From Viridibacterium curvum (lineage in GTDB: Bacteria > Pseudomonadota > Gammaproteobacteria > Burkholderiales > Rhodocyclaceae), in NCBI RefSeq assembly GCF_039544165.1, contig NZ_BAABLD010000015.1:124001-188000 (forward strand): a stretch of DNA of 64,000 nucleotides, written 5' to 3'. The notes below the pieces were generated by a model that was not told where the DNA came from, did not search any database, and saw nothing but the letters and a program-made list of their open reading frames with translations. The position numbers were made by a program, and so were the translations under genes. Shown piece by piece: positions 15,678 to 24,035 of the stretch. Position 1 is the stretch's first letter. The number at the start of each line of letters is the position of its first letter.

Positions 15678-16571
15678 TCAGTTCTCGTTGAGTGTGCTGC
15701 CGACGATGGTGACGCCTGCGCTGGCGAGGGACTCAGCCGTACTGCGCAGGTGCTCCAGGACGCTGACGTTCTGGCGTGCGAGCAACAGGGCACCACCGGC
15801 GCGACTGGCCAATGTCTGCGCATCGGCGGAATGGCGGGCGTCCGGCGTATCGATGATGATGACGTCGTAGCTGGCGGAGAAGGCGTCCAGCGCTTGTCCG
15901 AAGGCCGGGCGGGCCAGCAGCTCGGACGGGTTGGGGGGCAGCGCCCCGGCAGGCAACACGGAGAGGCCGAGCAGCGGGGTGATGCGCCTGACGACTTCGG
16001 TGCCCGCACGGCCCGACAGCATGGCGGACAGGCCGACCCGGTTATCCAGCTTGAAGAGTTCGTGCTGGCGGGGGTTGCGCATGTCGGCGTCGATGAGGAG
16101 CGTGCGCTCGCCAAGTTGAGAGAAGACGACCGCGAGGTTGGCAGCCAGCCAGCTGCGCCCTTCGCCACGTGCGGGACTGACGATGGCGAGCGTCTTGTGT
16201 TTGGTGTCGGCGTCGAACCAGCGCAGCATGAGCTGGGTGCGCAAGGCGCGCAGGGCTTCGACGACCGGAGCGCCCGGTGAGTAGGCGGCGACGACTTCGG
16301 CGGAAACGGATTTGTCGCCCAGCGGCAGGTAGGTGTAGTCGAACTGGCGCGCGAGCGCGAAATCGATGTCGTCCTGCTTGATGACGCCCAGTTGCAGGGC
16401 CGCATCACCAAAACGCAGGCCACTTTCGCGTGCGACCTTGAGGACGCGCTCGGCATGTTCGGGGCTGAGACGACCGGCGTCGATGAGGATGGTGCCGATG
16501 GAGCGGTCGCGATCAGGCACGGGCTTGCCGGGTGCATTCATGTTTTGGGCCTCTGTCGCAAGCGGGTTCAT
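15678..16571 (-). CDS. epsG: Chain-length determinant tyrosine kinase-like ATPase EpsG
   Basis: A 297-residue cytoplasmic BY-kinase-like ATPase that works with EpsF to control polymer length and export. The N-terminal 90 residues resemble the GspE/type II secretion N-terminal domain (GTILIDAGRLSPEHAE). The Walker A region is SPARGEGRSWLAAN: the expected Lys of GEGKS is Arg139. Walker A' is DADMR (161-165) and Walker B is VIIIDTPD. The C-terminus ends in TLNEN and lacks the tyrosine cluster of classical Wzc kinases. The ATG overlaps the epsF stop (ATGA), which supports this start. Confidence 0.9.
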   Translation of the reverse strand: MNPLATEAQNMNAPGKPVPDRDRSIGTILIDAGRLSPEHAERVLKVARESGLRFGDAALQLGVIKQDDIDFALARQFDYTYLPLGDKSVSAEVVAAYSPGAPVVEALRALRTQLMLRWFDADTKHKTLAIVSPARGEGRSWLAANLAVVFSQLGERTLLIDADMRNPRQHELFKLDNRVGLSAMLSGRAGTEVVRRITPLLGLSVLPAGALPPNPSELLARPAFGQALDAFSASYDVIIIDTPDARHSADAQTLASRAGGALLLARQNVSVLEHLRSTAESLASAGVTIVGSTLNEN

Positions 16572-17965
16572 GCTCGTGCCTTGCGGGAAAACAGTTGTGA
16601 CCACCAGCCGGCAGCCGCCTGAGGTACCTGCTTGCCGAGCGCTCCGAGCATGGGCACGCCCAGCAGGTCCTTGAGGTCTTGCGCGCTACGCACACGCTTG
16701 TCGCTGAATTCGAGCAGCAACGCTGCGCCGACGCCGAGCGTGGCGCCAATGACGAGCGACAGGACCACGTTCAGGAACACGCGCGGACTGGAGGGGTCGA
16801 TGGGCTCGAACGCCGAGTTGAGCACGGCAACGTTGTTCTGCTGCACCTGACTTTCGAGGCTGGTCTGGGTCAGGCGCTGGTTGATGGCTTCGAGGCTGCG
16901 CTGGGCGGTCTGTACGTCGTTTTGCAGCACGGTGAGCGTGTCACGCTGGTTCTTGAGTTCGAGCAGCTTTTTCTTCTGGGCTTCCATCGACGCGGTGATT
17001 TCGCTTTCGCGCTGGATGTTGACCTGGTTGCCGGTGCCGACGGAGTTCACGATGCGGGCGGTTTCCTGCGCAATGCGCTCGCGCATCTGGCTGATGTCGC
17101 CTTCGTTGCGCTGGTAGTCGGGGTGATTGCGGCCAAGGCGGCGGACGATGTCTTCGCGCTGCGATTCGGCGCGGGCGAGTTCTGCCTTGAGGCTGCTGAT
17201 GAGGGGGTTCTGCAGTACTTCAGGCAGAGCGTCCTTGTTGACGGCCTGCCGCTGGCGCGACTGACTTTCTACACGCTGGGCCTGCACGGCGACGAGTTGG
17301 GAGGAGAGTTCGTTCAGGCGTGAGTTCTCGACGTCCATGCGTTCGTCGATAGCGGTGATTCCGTGTTCACGCTGGTAGTCGGAGAGTTTCTTCTGCGCCT
17401 CTTCAAGCTCGGCACGCACGGCCTTGCTGCGCTCGGTGAAGAAGCTGGCGTATTGGCGAGCGGGCTCGACGCGGAGTTCGACACTGGTGTCGAGATAGGC
17501 CTGGGCGAAGGCGTTGGCAAACAAGGCCGCGTATTTGGGATCAGGCCATTTGTAGTTGATGTCGAGGACGTTGCTTTCGCGTGCGGGCTTGACGTCGAGC
17601 TTGGCGAGCACTTCGTCGATCAGCCACTTCTGGTAGCTGCCGCGGCCTTCGGTCTGACGTTCCCACTTTTCGCGGAACTGGGGCACTTCGTCGAGTTTGA
17701 GCAGCTTGATGACGCGCGTTGCGACGCGATCACTGCTGATGATGTCGACCTGCGTCGCCATGAACGAGGGCAACAGCATGACTTGCATGGGCTGGCCGCT
17801 GATGGGGTCTACGCCCTTGGCATCGATGACGATGGAGGCCGACGCGGAGTACTGGCGCGGCATGAGCGCCGTGATGACCATCGCGACAGCGAACAGGGTG
17901 ACGGTCACTGCGATGACGACCCATTTGCGCGCGCGCAGGATCAGCAGGAACTGGGCAAGATTCAT
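16568..17965 (-). CDS. epsF: Chain-length determinant protein EpsF (Wzz/Wzc transmembrane part)
   Basis: A 465-residue inner membrane polysaccharide co-polymerase. A first helix at about 13-34 is followed by the Wzz domain (ARQYSASASIVIDAKG), a long periplasmic coiled-coil section (about 165-390), and a second helix at about 409-430 preceded by the proline-rich PIDPSSPRVFLN, the hallmark of the family. The kinase partner EpsG is a separate gene overlapping the 3' end by four bases. It spans the periplasm towards EpsE and regulates chain length. Confidence 0.94.
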   Translation of the reverse strand: MNLAQFLLILRARKWVVIAVTVTLFAVAMVITALMPRQYSASASIVIDAKGVDPISGQPMQVMLLPSFMATQVDIISSDRVATRVIKLLKLDEVPQFREKWERQTEGRGSYQKWLIDEVLAKLDVKPARESNVLDINYKWPDPKYAALFANAFAQAYLDTSVELRVEPARQYASFFTERSKAVRAELEEAQKKLSDYQREHGITAIDERMDVENSRLNELSSQLVAVQAQRVESQSRQRQAVNKDALPEVLQNPLISSLKAELARAESQREDIVRRLGRNHPDYQRNEGDISQMRERIAQETARIVNSVGTGNQVNIQRESEITASMEAQKKKLLELKNQRDTLTVLQNDVQTAQRSLEAINQRLTQTSLESQVQQNNVAVLNSAFEPIDPSSPRVFLNVVLSLVIGATLGVGAALLLEFSDKRVRSAQDLKDLLGVPMLGALGKQVPQAAAGWWSQLFSRKARA

Positions 17966-17975
17966 GACTGCAACC

Positions 17976-18779
17976 TCAGAAGATGGCTTCGCGAACGTAG
18001 ATCACGTCGTCCGGCTGCAGGATGTCGTCCATCTTCGGCTGGATGATCTGCTGCTTGCCGCTGGCGTCGCGGCGATGGACCTGCAGGCCGCGCAGTGTGC
18101 CGCGCTGGGTCATGCCACCGCCGGTGGCGAGGGCTTGCATGACGGTCATGTTGCGCTCGACACGGAACGAGCCGGGGCGCTGCACTTCGCCATAGATGTA
18201 GAACATGGGGGCACGCGGAACGAAGATCGCGTCTCCACTCTGCAGCACGATGTCGCTGCTGCCGTCGCCCGTGGTGAATAGACTGGTGATGTCGATTTCC
18301 TGGCGGAAATAACGGCCTTCGCGCGTACCCGTGAGTACGACGGTGTCGGAGCCGGTCTGGGCAACACCGCCTGCTGTGGCGAGCATGTCGGAGAAGCGCA
18401 TGTTGGCTGTCTCCAGCGGATAGCGCCCGGGGCGGTTGACCTGCCCCAGCACCGCGACCTGGCTGCCACGCGCCTGGAGGAGCAGCACGGTGACCTGGGG
18501 CTTGAGGATGAAGCCGCCGTCCTTGAGAAGCTGGGCGATTTTCTGCTCGGCGCCCTGCGAGGTGAGGCCGCCAACCTTGAAAGTGCCTACCAGCGGCAAG
18601 GTGATGTTGCCGCCTTCGGAGACGCGCGCCTCGGTAGTGAGGTCCTGATTCTGGAAGACGTTGATGCGGATAACATCACCCGCGCCCAACAGGTATTCAC
18701 GCGGGGCTTGTTGGGCTTGGGCAGCGAGGGACAGGCAGCACAGTGCGAGCAATGCCAGGAGCTTCTTGAGGGATTGCAT
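17976..18779 (-). CDS. epsE: Polysaccharide export protein EpsE (Wza family)
   Basis: A 267-residue exported protein with a signal peptide (hydrophobic core LLALLALCCLSLA, cleavage after AQA near residue 22). YLLGAGDVIRINVFQN near residue 29 begins the polysaccharide export (Poly_export) domain, and two SLBB-type beta-grasp segments follow: VAVLGQVNRPGRYPL and FYIYGEVQRPGSFRV. It forms the periplasmic and outer-membrane conduit for the polymer. A Cys pair (CC at 14-15) sits in the hydrophobic core, but there is no clear lipobox, so lipidation is uncertain. Confidence 0.94.
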   Translation of the reverse strand: MQSLKKLLALLALCCLSLAAQAQQAPREYLLGAGDVIRINVFQNQDLTTEARVSEGGNITLPLVGTFKVGGLTSQGAEQKIAQLLKDGGFILKPQVTVLLLQARGSQVAVLGQVNRPGRYPLETANMRFSDMLATAGGVAQTGSDTVVLTGTREGRYFRQEIDITSLFTTGDGSSDIVLQSGDAIFVPRAPMFYIYGEVQRPGSFRVERNMTVMQALATGGGMTQRGTLRGLQVHRRDASGKQQIIQPKMDDILQPDDVIYVREAIF

Positions 18780-18808
18780 GGTTCGCTTTCGTGATGAAAC
18801 AGGGCGCG

Positions 18809-19723
18809 TTACTTGGTGCCCACACTGGCGTCGGCAGGAGCCGAGGCATCAGGCAGGGCAACTGGAGCGCTTTGCAGGCTGTCGGCCATGTGGGCGAAGT
18901 CGCCCTTGAATTCGATCTTGGCGGCCGAGCGCAGCAGCTTCATTTCTTTCTGCACGAGTTCGCTGCGACGCGAGGTTGTCAGGAAGCGTTCGATGATGGG
19001 CTTGGACTGTTCGAGCGTGACGGGCTCGGTGCGGCTCTGTATGAGGTGCACGAGTTCGGCGCCAGCGGGGCCGGTGGCAATGATGACCTGCCCGTCTTTC
19101 ATCTGTGAGAGTCGCGGCAGGCTTTGCATCGGCATCTGCTCGGCAGTCTTGGTGCCGCCATCGCCGACCATGCGCAGGTTTTCACCTTTGGCCCATTGGG
19201 CGATGTCTTCGAGGCTGCGGCCCTTGGCGTGCATGTCCTGAATGACTGCAACCTTGTCGGCCGGGGCCTGGATGCCGAGCACGCGGTAGGTGTAGATACG
19301 GCGTGCAGAGAACAGTTCGGGGTGGGCGGCGAAGTAGTCGGCGATTTCCTTGTCGGTCGGCTTCACTGCTGCGGAGGCAACGCTTTCGAGATAGGCGCGG
19401 GAGAGGATCTCGCGCTTGGCGGCTTCGATCTGTTGTACGACCTCGGGGTTGCGGTCCAGTTTGCGATCAACAGCCTTCTGGACAGTGAGATCCTGGTCAA
19501 CGAGGCGGGTAAGGATTTGCTCGGAGGCAGACTTGGCTTGCTCGGGCTTGACGTTGCTGCGCTGGAGAATGAAATTGATCTGGTGAACGGAGATCTCGCT
19601 GCCATTGACGCGTGCGGCAACCTGTGTGGCGGCAGCCTTCTCGCCCTTGGAACAGGCACCAAGACTCATGAGCAGGAGTGCGGTTACGGGAGCCACGAAG
19701 GCAGCGCGCAGAACGGTTTTCAT
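18809..19723 (-). CDS. epsD: EpsD-family peptidyl-prolyl isomerase lipoprotein
   Basis: A 304-residue SurA/PrsA-like foldase. The start at 19723 is set by GAGGT upstream and by the signal peptide that follows, although the open frame runs 400 bases further. The lipobox LGAC places the lipidated Cys at residue 24. The SurA N-terminal region (VNGSEISVHQINFIL) precedes a parvulin-like domain around residues 150-255. EpsD is the first gene of the XrtB-type eps operon and is thought to fold an export component in the periplasm. The C-terminal 20 residues are rich in Ala, Pro and Asp. Confidence 0.92.
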   Translation of the reverse strand: MKTVLRAAFVAPVTALLLMSLGACSKGEKAAATQVAARVNGSEISVHQINFILQRSNVKPEQAKSASEQILTRLVDQDLTVQKAVDRKLDRNPEVVQQIEAAKREILSRAYLESVASAAVKPTDKEIADYFAAHPELFSARRIYTYRVLGIQAPADKVAVIQDMHAKGRSLEDIAQWAKGENLRMVGDGGTKTAEQMPMQSLPRLSQMKDGQVIIATGPAGAELVHLIQSRTEPVTLEQSKPIIERFLTTSRRSELVQKEMKLLRSAAKIEFKGDFAHMADSLQSAPVALPDASAPADASVGTK

Positions 19724-19953
19724 CAAGACCTCATTGTTATTCGGCTTGCGGGGCTGCCGCAGGGAGCCGGAATGCTGACAGCGAATTATTACAAGTCGCC
19801 ACGAACCGGGCGCCCGGCAGGCCCTTGCCCATGGCTTCGACCGGGTGGATCTGGCGCGTGCGCCGCTTCCAGATCCGGCGCAATGTAACACGCTGACCAT
19901 TGGCTTCCCGGCACTTTGCCACGGCCAAAAGGACGTCACGGCGAGGCGTTTTG

Positions 19954-19969
19954 GGCGATCTCTCTGCCA
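19954..19969 (-). promoter_or_regulatory. Candidate sigma-54 promoter upstream of epsD
   Basis: Minus strand TGGCAGAGAGATCGCC keeps the GG (-24) and GC (-12) with exactly ten bases between them and matches TGGCA, but differs from the consensus in the -14/-13 region (TC in place of TT). A start near 19944 would give a leader of about 220 bases. Much weaker than the site upstream of the PEP-CTERM gene. The 393 bases between epsD and the terminator at 20111 otherwise hold only the inverted repeat listed next; I see no gene there. Confidence 0.35.
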
Positions 19970-19987
19970 AAACGTCAAATCTGTCGA

Positions 19988-20010
19988 CACACGAAAGAGG
20001 CTTTCGTGTG
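19988..20010. repeat. Perfect inverted repeat upstream of the eps operon
   Basis: The 10-base arms cacacgaaag and ctttcgtgtg are separated by agg. The repeat lies 20 bases upstream (minus-strand sense) of the sigma-54-like site at 19954-19969 and about 265 bases upstream of epsD, so it could be a regulator site or a stem in the transcript. Confidence 0.55.
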
Positions 20011-20110
20011 GGCTTCGTGACAGCCGGATCGTCCGAAAGGACGCGTGCGCCGGTGCTTTACGTCCGGAACTGTCATATTTGTTGATGTGACCGAGATCAC
20101 GAAAGAGTGT

Positions 20111-20143
20111 AAAAAAAGGCGCCACTCATGGCGCCTGTTTTTT
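20111..20143 (-). terminator. Bidirectional rho-independent terminator after the PEP-CTERM gene
   Basis: Stem aggcgcc (20117-20123), loop actcat, stem ggcgcct (20130-20136), flanked by seven A on the left and seven T (20137-20143, with one leading G) on the right. It works for minus-strand transcripts ending 13-20 bases after the PEP-CTERM stop and could also stop plus-strand transcription. Confidence 0.85.
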
Positions 20144-20155
20144 CGCGGGTTGGAC

Positions 20156-20854
20156 TCAGCTCAACCGCCGGCGGGCAATGCCGCCAACCAGGCCGAGCCC
20201 CGCCAGCAACATGGCCCAGCCACCCGCTTCCGGTACCGGGCTTACCAGAGACACGACGGAGAGCGTGACAAAGCCCTTGTTTACGAACGCGGTGCCGCCA
20301 GTGCCGGCGCGCGCGCCAAGCAGGCTGTCGATGGTGATCTGGACGTCGCTGGCGCCGGCGCTGAACAGCTGGGTGGATGTGGTCTCCCAGCTGCGGGAGT
20401 AAGTGCCGCCAGCGGTACCAATGGCGGCCACACCGCTGCCGACCATGGGGGAGTAGCTGATGACGGGCGAGCGGCTATCGACGGCTCGTGTCACGCCACC
20501 GGCGTACACCTCGGAGGCGGCCCCCGTCAGCGAGAGCTGGCCAGCCTGGATGATGCTGGCGGAGCTGAGGTTGTAGCCGGCATCGGCAACGATGCGCAGA
20601 CCGAAGGAGTCACCCGAGAAAGCCCAGGAGGTGCTGGAAGACTGCGCCTCGAAGGTGTTGCTGGCCGCCGTAAAAACCAGCGACGATCCGCTGAATACAA
20701 TGGGGGTCCCGAAGAAGGGCAACAGGGCGTCGTCGTAGTAAACGTCGAAACCGACAGCGTCGATATGGACTTCGGCAGCGTGCAGCGAGGGGGTTGCGCC
20801 GAGCGCGAAGGCCGCAGCGACGGGGGCCATGACGCGGAACATCATTTTTTTCAT
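20156..20854 (-). CDS. PEP-CTERM sorting-domain protein (probable XrtB substrate)
   Basis: A 232-residue exported protein. The start at 20854 gives a signal peptide (MKKMMFR, then a hydrophobic core, cleavage after LHA near residue 26). The mature part is rich in Ser, Gly, Ala and Thr and predicted beta. The last 26 residues are a PEP-CTERM signal: VPEAGGWAMLLAGLGLVGG followed by IARRRLS, meaning the VPEA variant of the motif, a membrane helix and an Arg cluster. Exosortase XrtB would cleave at this signal. The mature domain is not recognised. It is expressed from its own sigma-54 promoter and closed by a terminator, so it is a single-gene unit between epsD and epsL. Confidence 0.92.
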   Translation of the reverse strand: MKKMMFRVMAPVAAAFALGATPSLHAAEVHIDAVGFDVYYDDALLPFFGTPIVFSGSSLVFTAASNTFEAQSSSTSWAFSGDSFGLRIVADAGYNLSSASIIQAGQLSLTGAASEVYAGGVTRAVDSRSPVISYSPMVGSGVAAIGTAGGTYSRSWETTSTQLFSAGASDVQITIDSLLGARAGTGGTAFVNKGFVTLSVVSLVSPVPEAGGWAMLLAGLGLVGGIARRRLS

Positions 20855-20908
20855 GTTGCGGCTTCCAGGGTTCAGATGAGGAACGGCAGGGCGTACGGGC
20901 AAAGCATT

Positions 20909-20924
20909 AGCAATCGGCGTGCCA
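20909..20924 (-). promoter_or_regulatory. Sigma-54 (RpoN) promoter of the PEP-CTERM gene
   Basis: Minus strand TGGCACGCCGATTGCT matches the RpoN consensus TGGCACG-N4-TTGCT at every defined position, with GG and GC ten bases apart. The start would be near 20899, giving a leader of about 45 bases before the ATG at 20854. RpoN control of PEP-CTERM genes together with PrsK/PrsR regulators is known in related bacteria. Confidence 0.85.
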
Positions 20925-21011
20925 CTTCCCTGATGTTCGTGCCCGGTGGACTATAGCCCCCCAGCACATATCTGTCATGTTCGCTTGATCAAGAGGCCGT
21001 GCGAGGCGGCC

Positions 21012-22199
21012 TTAATAGACATACTGCAGCGTGAGGGAATAGCTCTGCGAGTCGTAGTTGTAGCGGATGTGGTTGGCGTCGCGCTTGTCGTTGCGGGTGG
21101 AAAGCGCCAGAACCAGGTTCTCCTGGAGGAAATAGTTGAGCGCGATGCTGGCTGTCCGCAGGTACTCCCGCCGATCAATCGGCGCCGCGCCACTGAACTC
21201 CTGGTAGGGGTCATAGTGGCGTTTGCGGTAGTCGATGCTGCTGTCGAAGCGTAGCTTGGCGGTCGCCAGCCAGGTCCACTGGGCTTCGCCACCATAACTT
21301 TCGGCCTGCACCGGGCTGGAAGTACTGGGGCTGGTCTTTTCGCGCAGTACCCGCAAGCTAAGCGTCGAAGACCCTCGAGGACGCCAGGTGTGTCGCAAGC
21401 TCAGGCGGCCGCGTCGCGTTTCCCGGTTGCTGCCGGCCTTTTGTATCTGCACGCCGGCGCTACCCTCGAACCTGGAGGCCGGATTGTCGCCGTAGGCGGC
21501 ATTGAGCCCGAAATCGTGCTGCTTGTATGTCTGGCCCTTCGCGTAGTCCTGGCCGGAATTTGCATAGCGCGCCTCCAGTCCGTTTCCACTTGCGGGCCAC
21601 ACCCCCAGCGACATGCTCGCCAGGTAACCGTCGTAGTCGCCACCGTTGCTGACTGCAGTGCTGTTGCGCAAGCGCGAAGCCTCGTAGACAAATCGACTAC
21701 GCCAGTCGGAGGCATAGCGCAGGTCCATTTCTGCGTGGCCTATGTCCGTCGTGGCGGTATTCGCCACCCGGCCGGGATTGTCGGCGTAGTCGCTCTGGGC
21801 GGCGGTGCGCTTGGCGTAGAGATCCCACTGATTGGCACGGCCAAAGCCGCCTTTCCAGCCCAGCTGCCCGTCGTCGAGCTCGTAATTGGCGTTTTTGTGG
21901 ATCTGGTAGCGCGTGAAGATGTGACGGTAGGAGCCATAAAGGTTCTGCCGCCCGAAAGGCTTGTCGGCGCTCAGGCCCAGCGTTGTGGAGGAAGCCAGGT
22001 CATCCCGTCGCTCGGTGCCGATGAGCTGTGTGGCGTTGGCGTCAGGCGCGAGACGATAAAGGTTGTCGTCGTAAGAGATGGTCTCGCTGAGGGTAAGCTC
22101 GAACACATTGCCGTCGCGTGCAGCAAGGGCGGGCGGCAGGAGCATCGCAATCAGGGCCATCGTGACCCGCGCAACAGCCGTCAGCCTGGGTTCATGCAT
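21012..22199 (-). CDS. epsL: Outer-membrane beta-barrel protein EpsL
   Basis: A 395-residue protein with a signal peptide (cleavage near LAARDG, residue 28). The rest has the alternating hydrophobic/aromatic pattern and short turns of a large outer-membrane barrel and ends in an aromatic strand (SLTLQYVY, C-terminal Tyr). SETISYDDNLYRLAPD near residue 37 is typical of EpsL/surface polysaccharide barrels of the XrtB systems. It may be the outer-membrane pore or anchor for the polymer. Start chosen at the ATG 22199 for its signal peptide; the open frame extends 31 codons further. Confidence 0.85.
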   Translation of the reverse strand: MHEPRLTAVARVTMALIAMLLPPALAARDGNVFELTLSETISYDDNLYRLAPDANATQLIGTERRDDLASSTTLGLSADKPFGRQNLYGSYRHIFTRYQIHKNANYELDDGQLGWKGGFGRANQWDLYAKRTAAQSDYADNPGRVANTATTDIGHAEMDLRYASDWRSRFVYEASRLRNSTAVSNGGDYDGYLASMSLGVWPASGNGLEARYANSGQDYAKGQTYKQHDFGLNAAYGDNPASRFEGSAGVQIQKAGSNRETRRGRLSLRHTWRPRGSSTLSLRVLREKTSPSTSSPVQAESYGGEAQWTWLATAKLRFDSSIDYRKRHYDPYQEFSGAAPIDRREYLRTASIALNYFLQENLVLALSTRNDKRDANHIRYNYDSQSYSLTLQYVY

Positions 22200-22460
22200 G
22201 GTTAGGGAGATCCGGTGGCGGCACGCTGGCCGAAAGTCGCCGGAGTGTAGCCCGAGATCGTTGCACTTCGTGCTGCATGGCATTGGAGGCATGATCCCGG
22301 TGCCATGATGCGCTGACCGGACTGCACAGTTTCAGGACAGCCGTCACACGGGCGCGCTACTGGACGGTATATGCTGCGGCTTGCCGATTCTGAATCCGGG
22401 GGGTCAGGAATGGCCCGGTGTGGCACATTCGTTCCAGCCGACAGACCACCTCCCCTGCCC

Positions 22461-23861
22461 ATGATGCTTGCAGCACTTGACCGAAATCGCCAGCAGAGCC
22501 TGGCACGCGCCAGTTTCAGCATTGCCCATGCCATCGAGACTTTTCTCGATCCGGTCATCATTGTGGGCAGCCTGTTCGCGACGGCCTTCTACCAAGGAGA
22601 AGCCGTCGAGGCGCCGTATATCCTGCTGGCACTGATCGTTTTCTCGCTCTCGTTCCCCGGCACGCTCAATCTGGCCGACAACCGCCGGCGCATGATGCGC
22701 AAGACGGTAATGAACTGGGGCACGATTGCGCTGATCCTGCTGGCCTTTGGCTACGCAACGGGTTACGAGCGTTTTTTCCCGGACCGCGTGCTGTACGGCT
22801 GGATCGGCACATGCTTCGTGGCGCTGCTGGTCGCGCAACAGCTGGCCGTGTGGGCCTTGCCCAAGGTGCTGGAGAACGGCAACCAGAGCACGGCCATCAT
22901 CGTGGGCGGTAACGAGATCGGAGTGACGCTGGCGCGCCAGTTCGAGGGCAACCAGTATCTCGGCATCCGTCTGCTGGGGTTTTTCGATGATCGCTCGCGT
23001 GAGCGTCTGGGTGTGCTGGAGAACCGCCAGATCCTGGGCCGCCTTGCCGAGCTGGCTGAATACGTGAAGACCCATCACGTCGAGCACATCTACCTGGCAC
23101 TGCCGATGGCCAGCCAGCCGCGCATCCTGACCCTGCTCGAAGAACTGAAGGACACGACAGCGTCGATTTTCTTCGTGCCGGACATCTTCGTCACTGACCT
23201 GATCCAGGGGCGCATGGACAGCATCAACGGCATGCCGGTGGTGGCGGTCTGCGAGACGCCGTTCACGGGTGTGAATGGCATGTTCAAGCGTTTGATGGAC
23301 GTGTTGCTGAGTCTGATCATCATCGTGCTGATTTCGCCCGTGCTGTTGTTTTGCGCGATCGGAGTCAAACTGTCTTCGCCGGGCAGCATCATCTTCCGCC
23401 AGCGTCGCTACGGGTTGGACGGGAAAGAGATCGTGGTCTTCAAGTTCCGCTCGATGACGGTGTGCGAGGACGGTGCCGTGGTGACGCAAGCCACGAAGAA
23501 CGATCAGCGCGTGACGCGATTCGGCGCCTTCCTGCGCCGGACCTCGCTGGATGAATTGCCGCAGTTCTTCAACGTGCTGCAAGGCACGATGAGCATCGTC
23601 GGGCCGCGCCCGCACGCGGTTGCGCACAACGAGTCGTATCGCAAGCTGATCAAGGGCTACATGGTGCGCCACAAGGTCAAGCCGGGCATCACCGGCTGGG
23701 CGCAGGTATGCGGCTGCCGTGGCGAAACGGAAACCATCGACAAGATGGAGAAGCGCATCGAGTACGACCTGGAGTACCTGCGCACCTGGTCGATCACGCT
23801 GGACCTGTGGATCATCATCAAGACGGTTCTCGTCGTTCTCACCGACCGCAAGGCTTACTGA
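22461..23861 (+). CDS. epsB: Undecaprenyl-phosphate sugar phosphotransferase (WcaJ/EpsB type)
   Basis: About 466 residues. It starts polymer synthesis by transferring a hexose-1-phosphate (glucose in WcaJ) from its nucleotide sugar to undecaprenyl phosphate. Four to five N-terminal helices precede a CoA-binding-like cytoplasmic domain (IVGGNEIGVTLARQFE). A reentrant hydrophobic helix near residue 275 follows, and then the bacterial sugar transferase catalytic domain with KFRSM, RVTRFGAFLRRTSLDELPQ, NVLQGTMSIVGPRP and KPGITGWAQV. The ATG pair at 22461/22464 gives the family's usual length; an in-frame ATG at 22371 would add 30 unsupported residues. It is transcribed away from epsL, with 261 bases between them. 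Confidence 0.9.
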   Translation: MMLAALDRNRQQSLARASFSIAHAIETFLDPVIIVGSLFATAFYQGEAVEAPYILLALIVFSLSFPGTLNLADNRRRMMRKTVMNWGTIALILLAFGYATGYERFFPDRVLYGWIGTCFVALLVAQQLAVWALPKVLENGNQSTAIIVGGNEIGVTLARQFEGNQYLGIRLLGFFDDRSRERLGVLENRQILGRLAELAEYVKTHHVEHIYLALPMASQPRILTLLEELKDTTASIFFVPDIFVTDLIQGRMDSINGMPVVAVCETPFTGVNGMFKRLMDVLLSLIIIVLISPVLLFCAIGVKLSSPGSIIFRQRRYGLDGKEIVVFKFRSMTVCEDGAVVTQATKNDQRVTRFGAFLRRTSLDELPQFFNVLQGTMSIVGPRPHAVAHNESYRKLIKGYMVRHKVKPGITGWAQVCGCRGETETIDKMEKRIEYDLEYLRTWSITLDLWIIIKTVLVVLTDRKAY

Positions 23862-24035
23862 AACCCGTCGCCTGCAGCCTGCGGCGACCGCAATGGCGTG
23901 AAGTTGCGCGCCAAACAACTTGCCCCAGACACGCTGAGCCCGTCCTCTTTTCGCACGGCAGACCCTTTCGGCCGAATGGTTGCGTAACACAACCGTTGCG
24001 CATAGCATCCACAGCTCTGCTGAACGGGATTGCCC

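Noticed and set aside
22420..22440. Sigma-54 promoter upstream of the sugar-phosphate transferase gene (tggcacattcgttcc)
   Set aside because: The GG is followed ten bases later by CC instead of GC, so the essential -12 element is missing.
22404..24008. Minus-strand open frame of 534 codons
   Set aside because: Antisense to the sugar-phosphate transferase gene, His/Arg/Gln-rich, no recognisable motif.
23862..24035. Intrinsic terminator after the sugar-phosphate transferase gene
   Set aside because: A gtcgcc/ggcgac stem is present at about 23868-23890, but it has a large loop and no T run after it.
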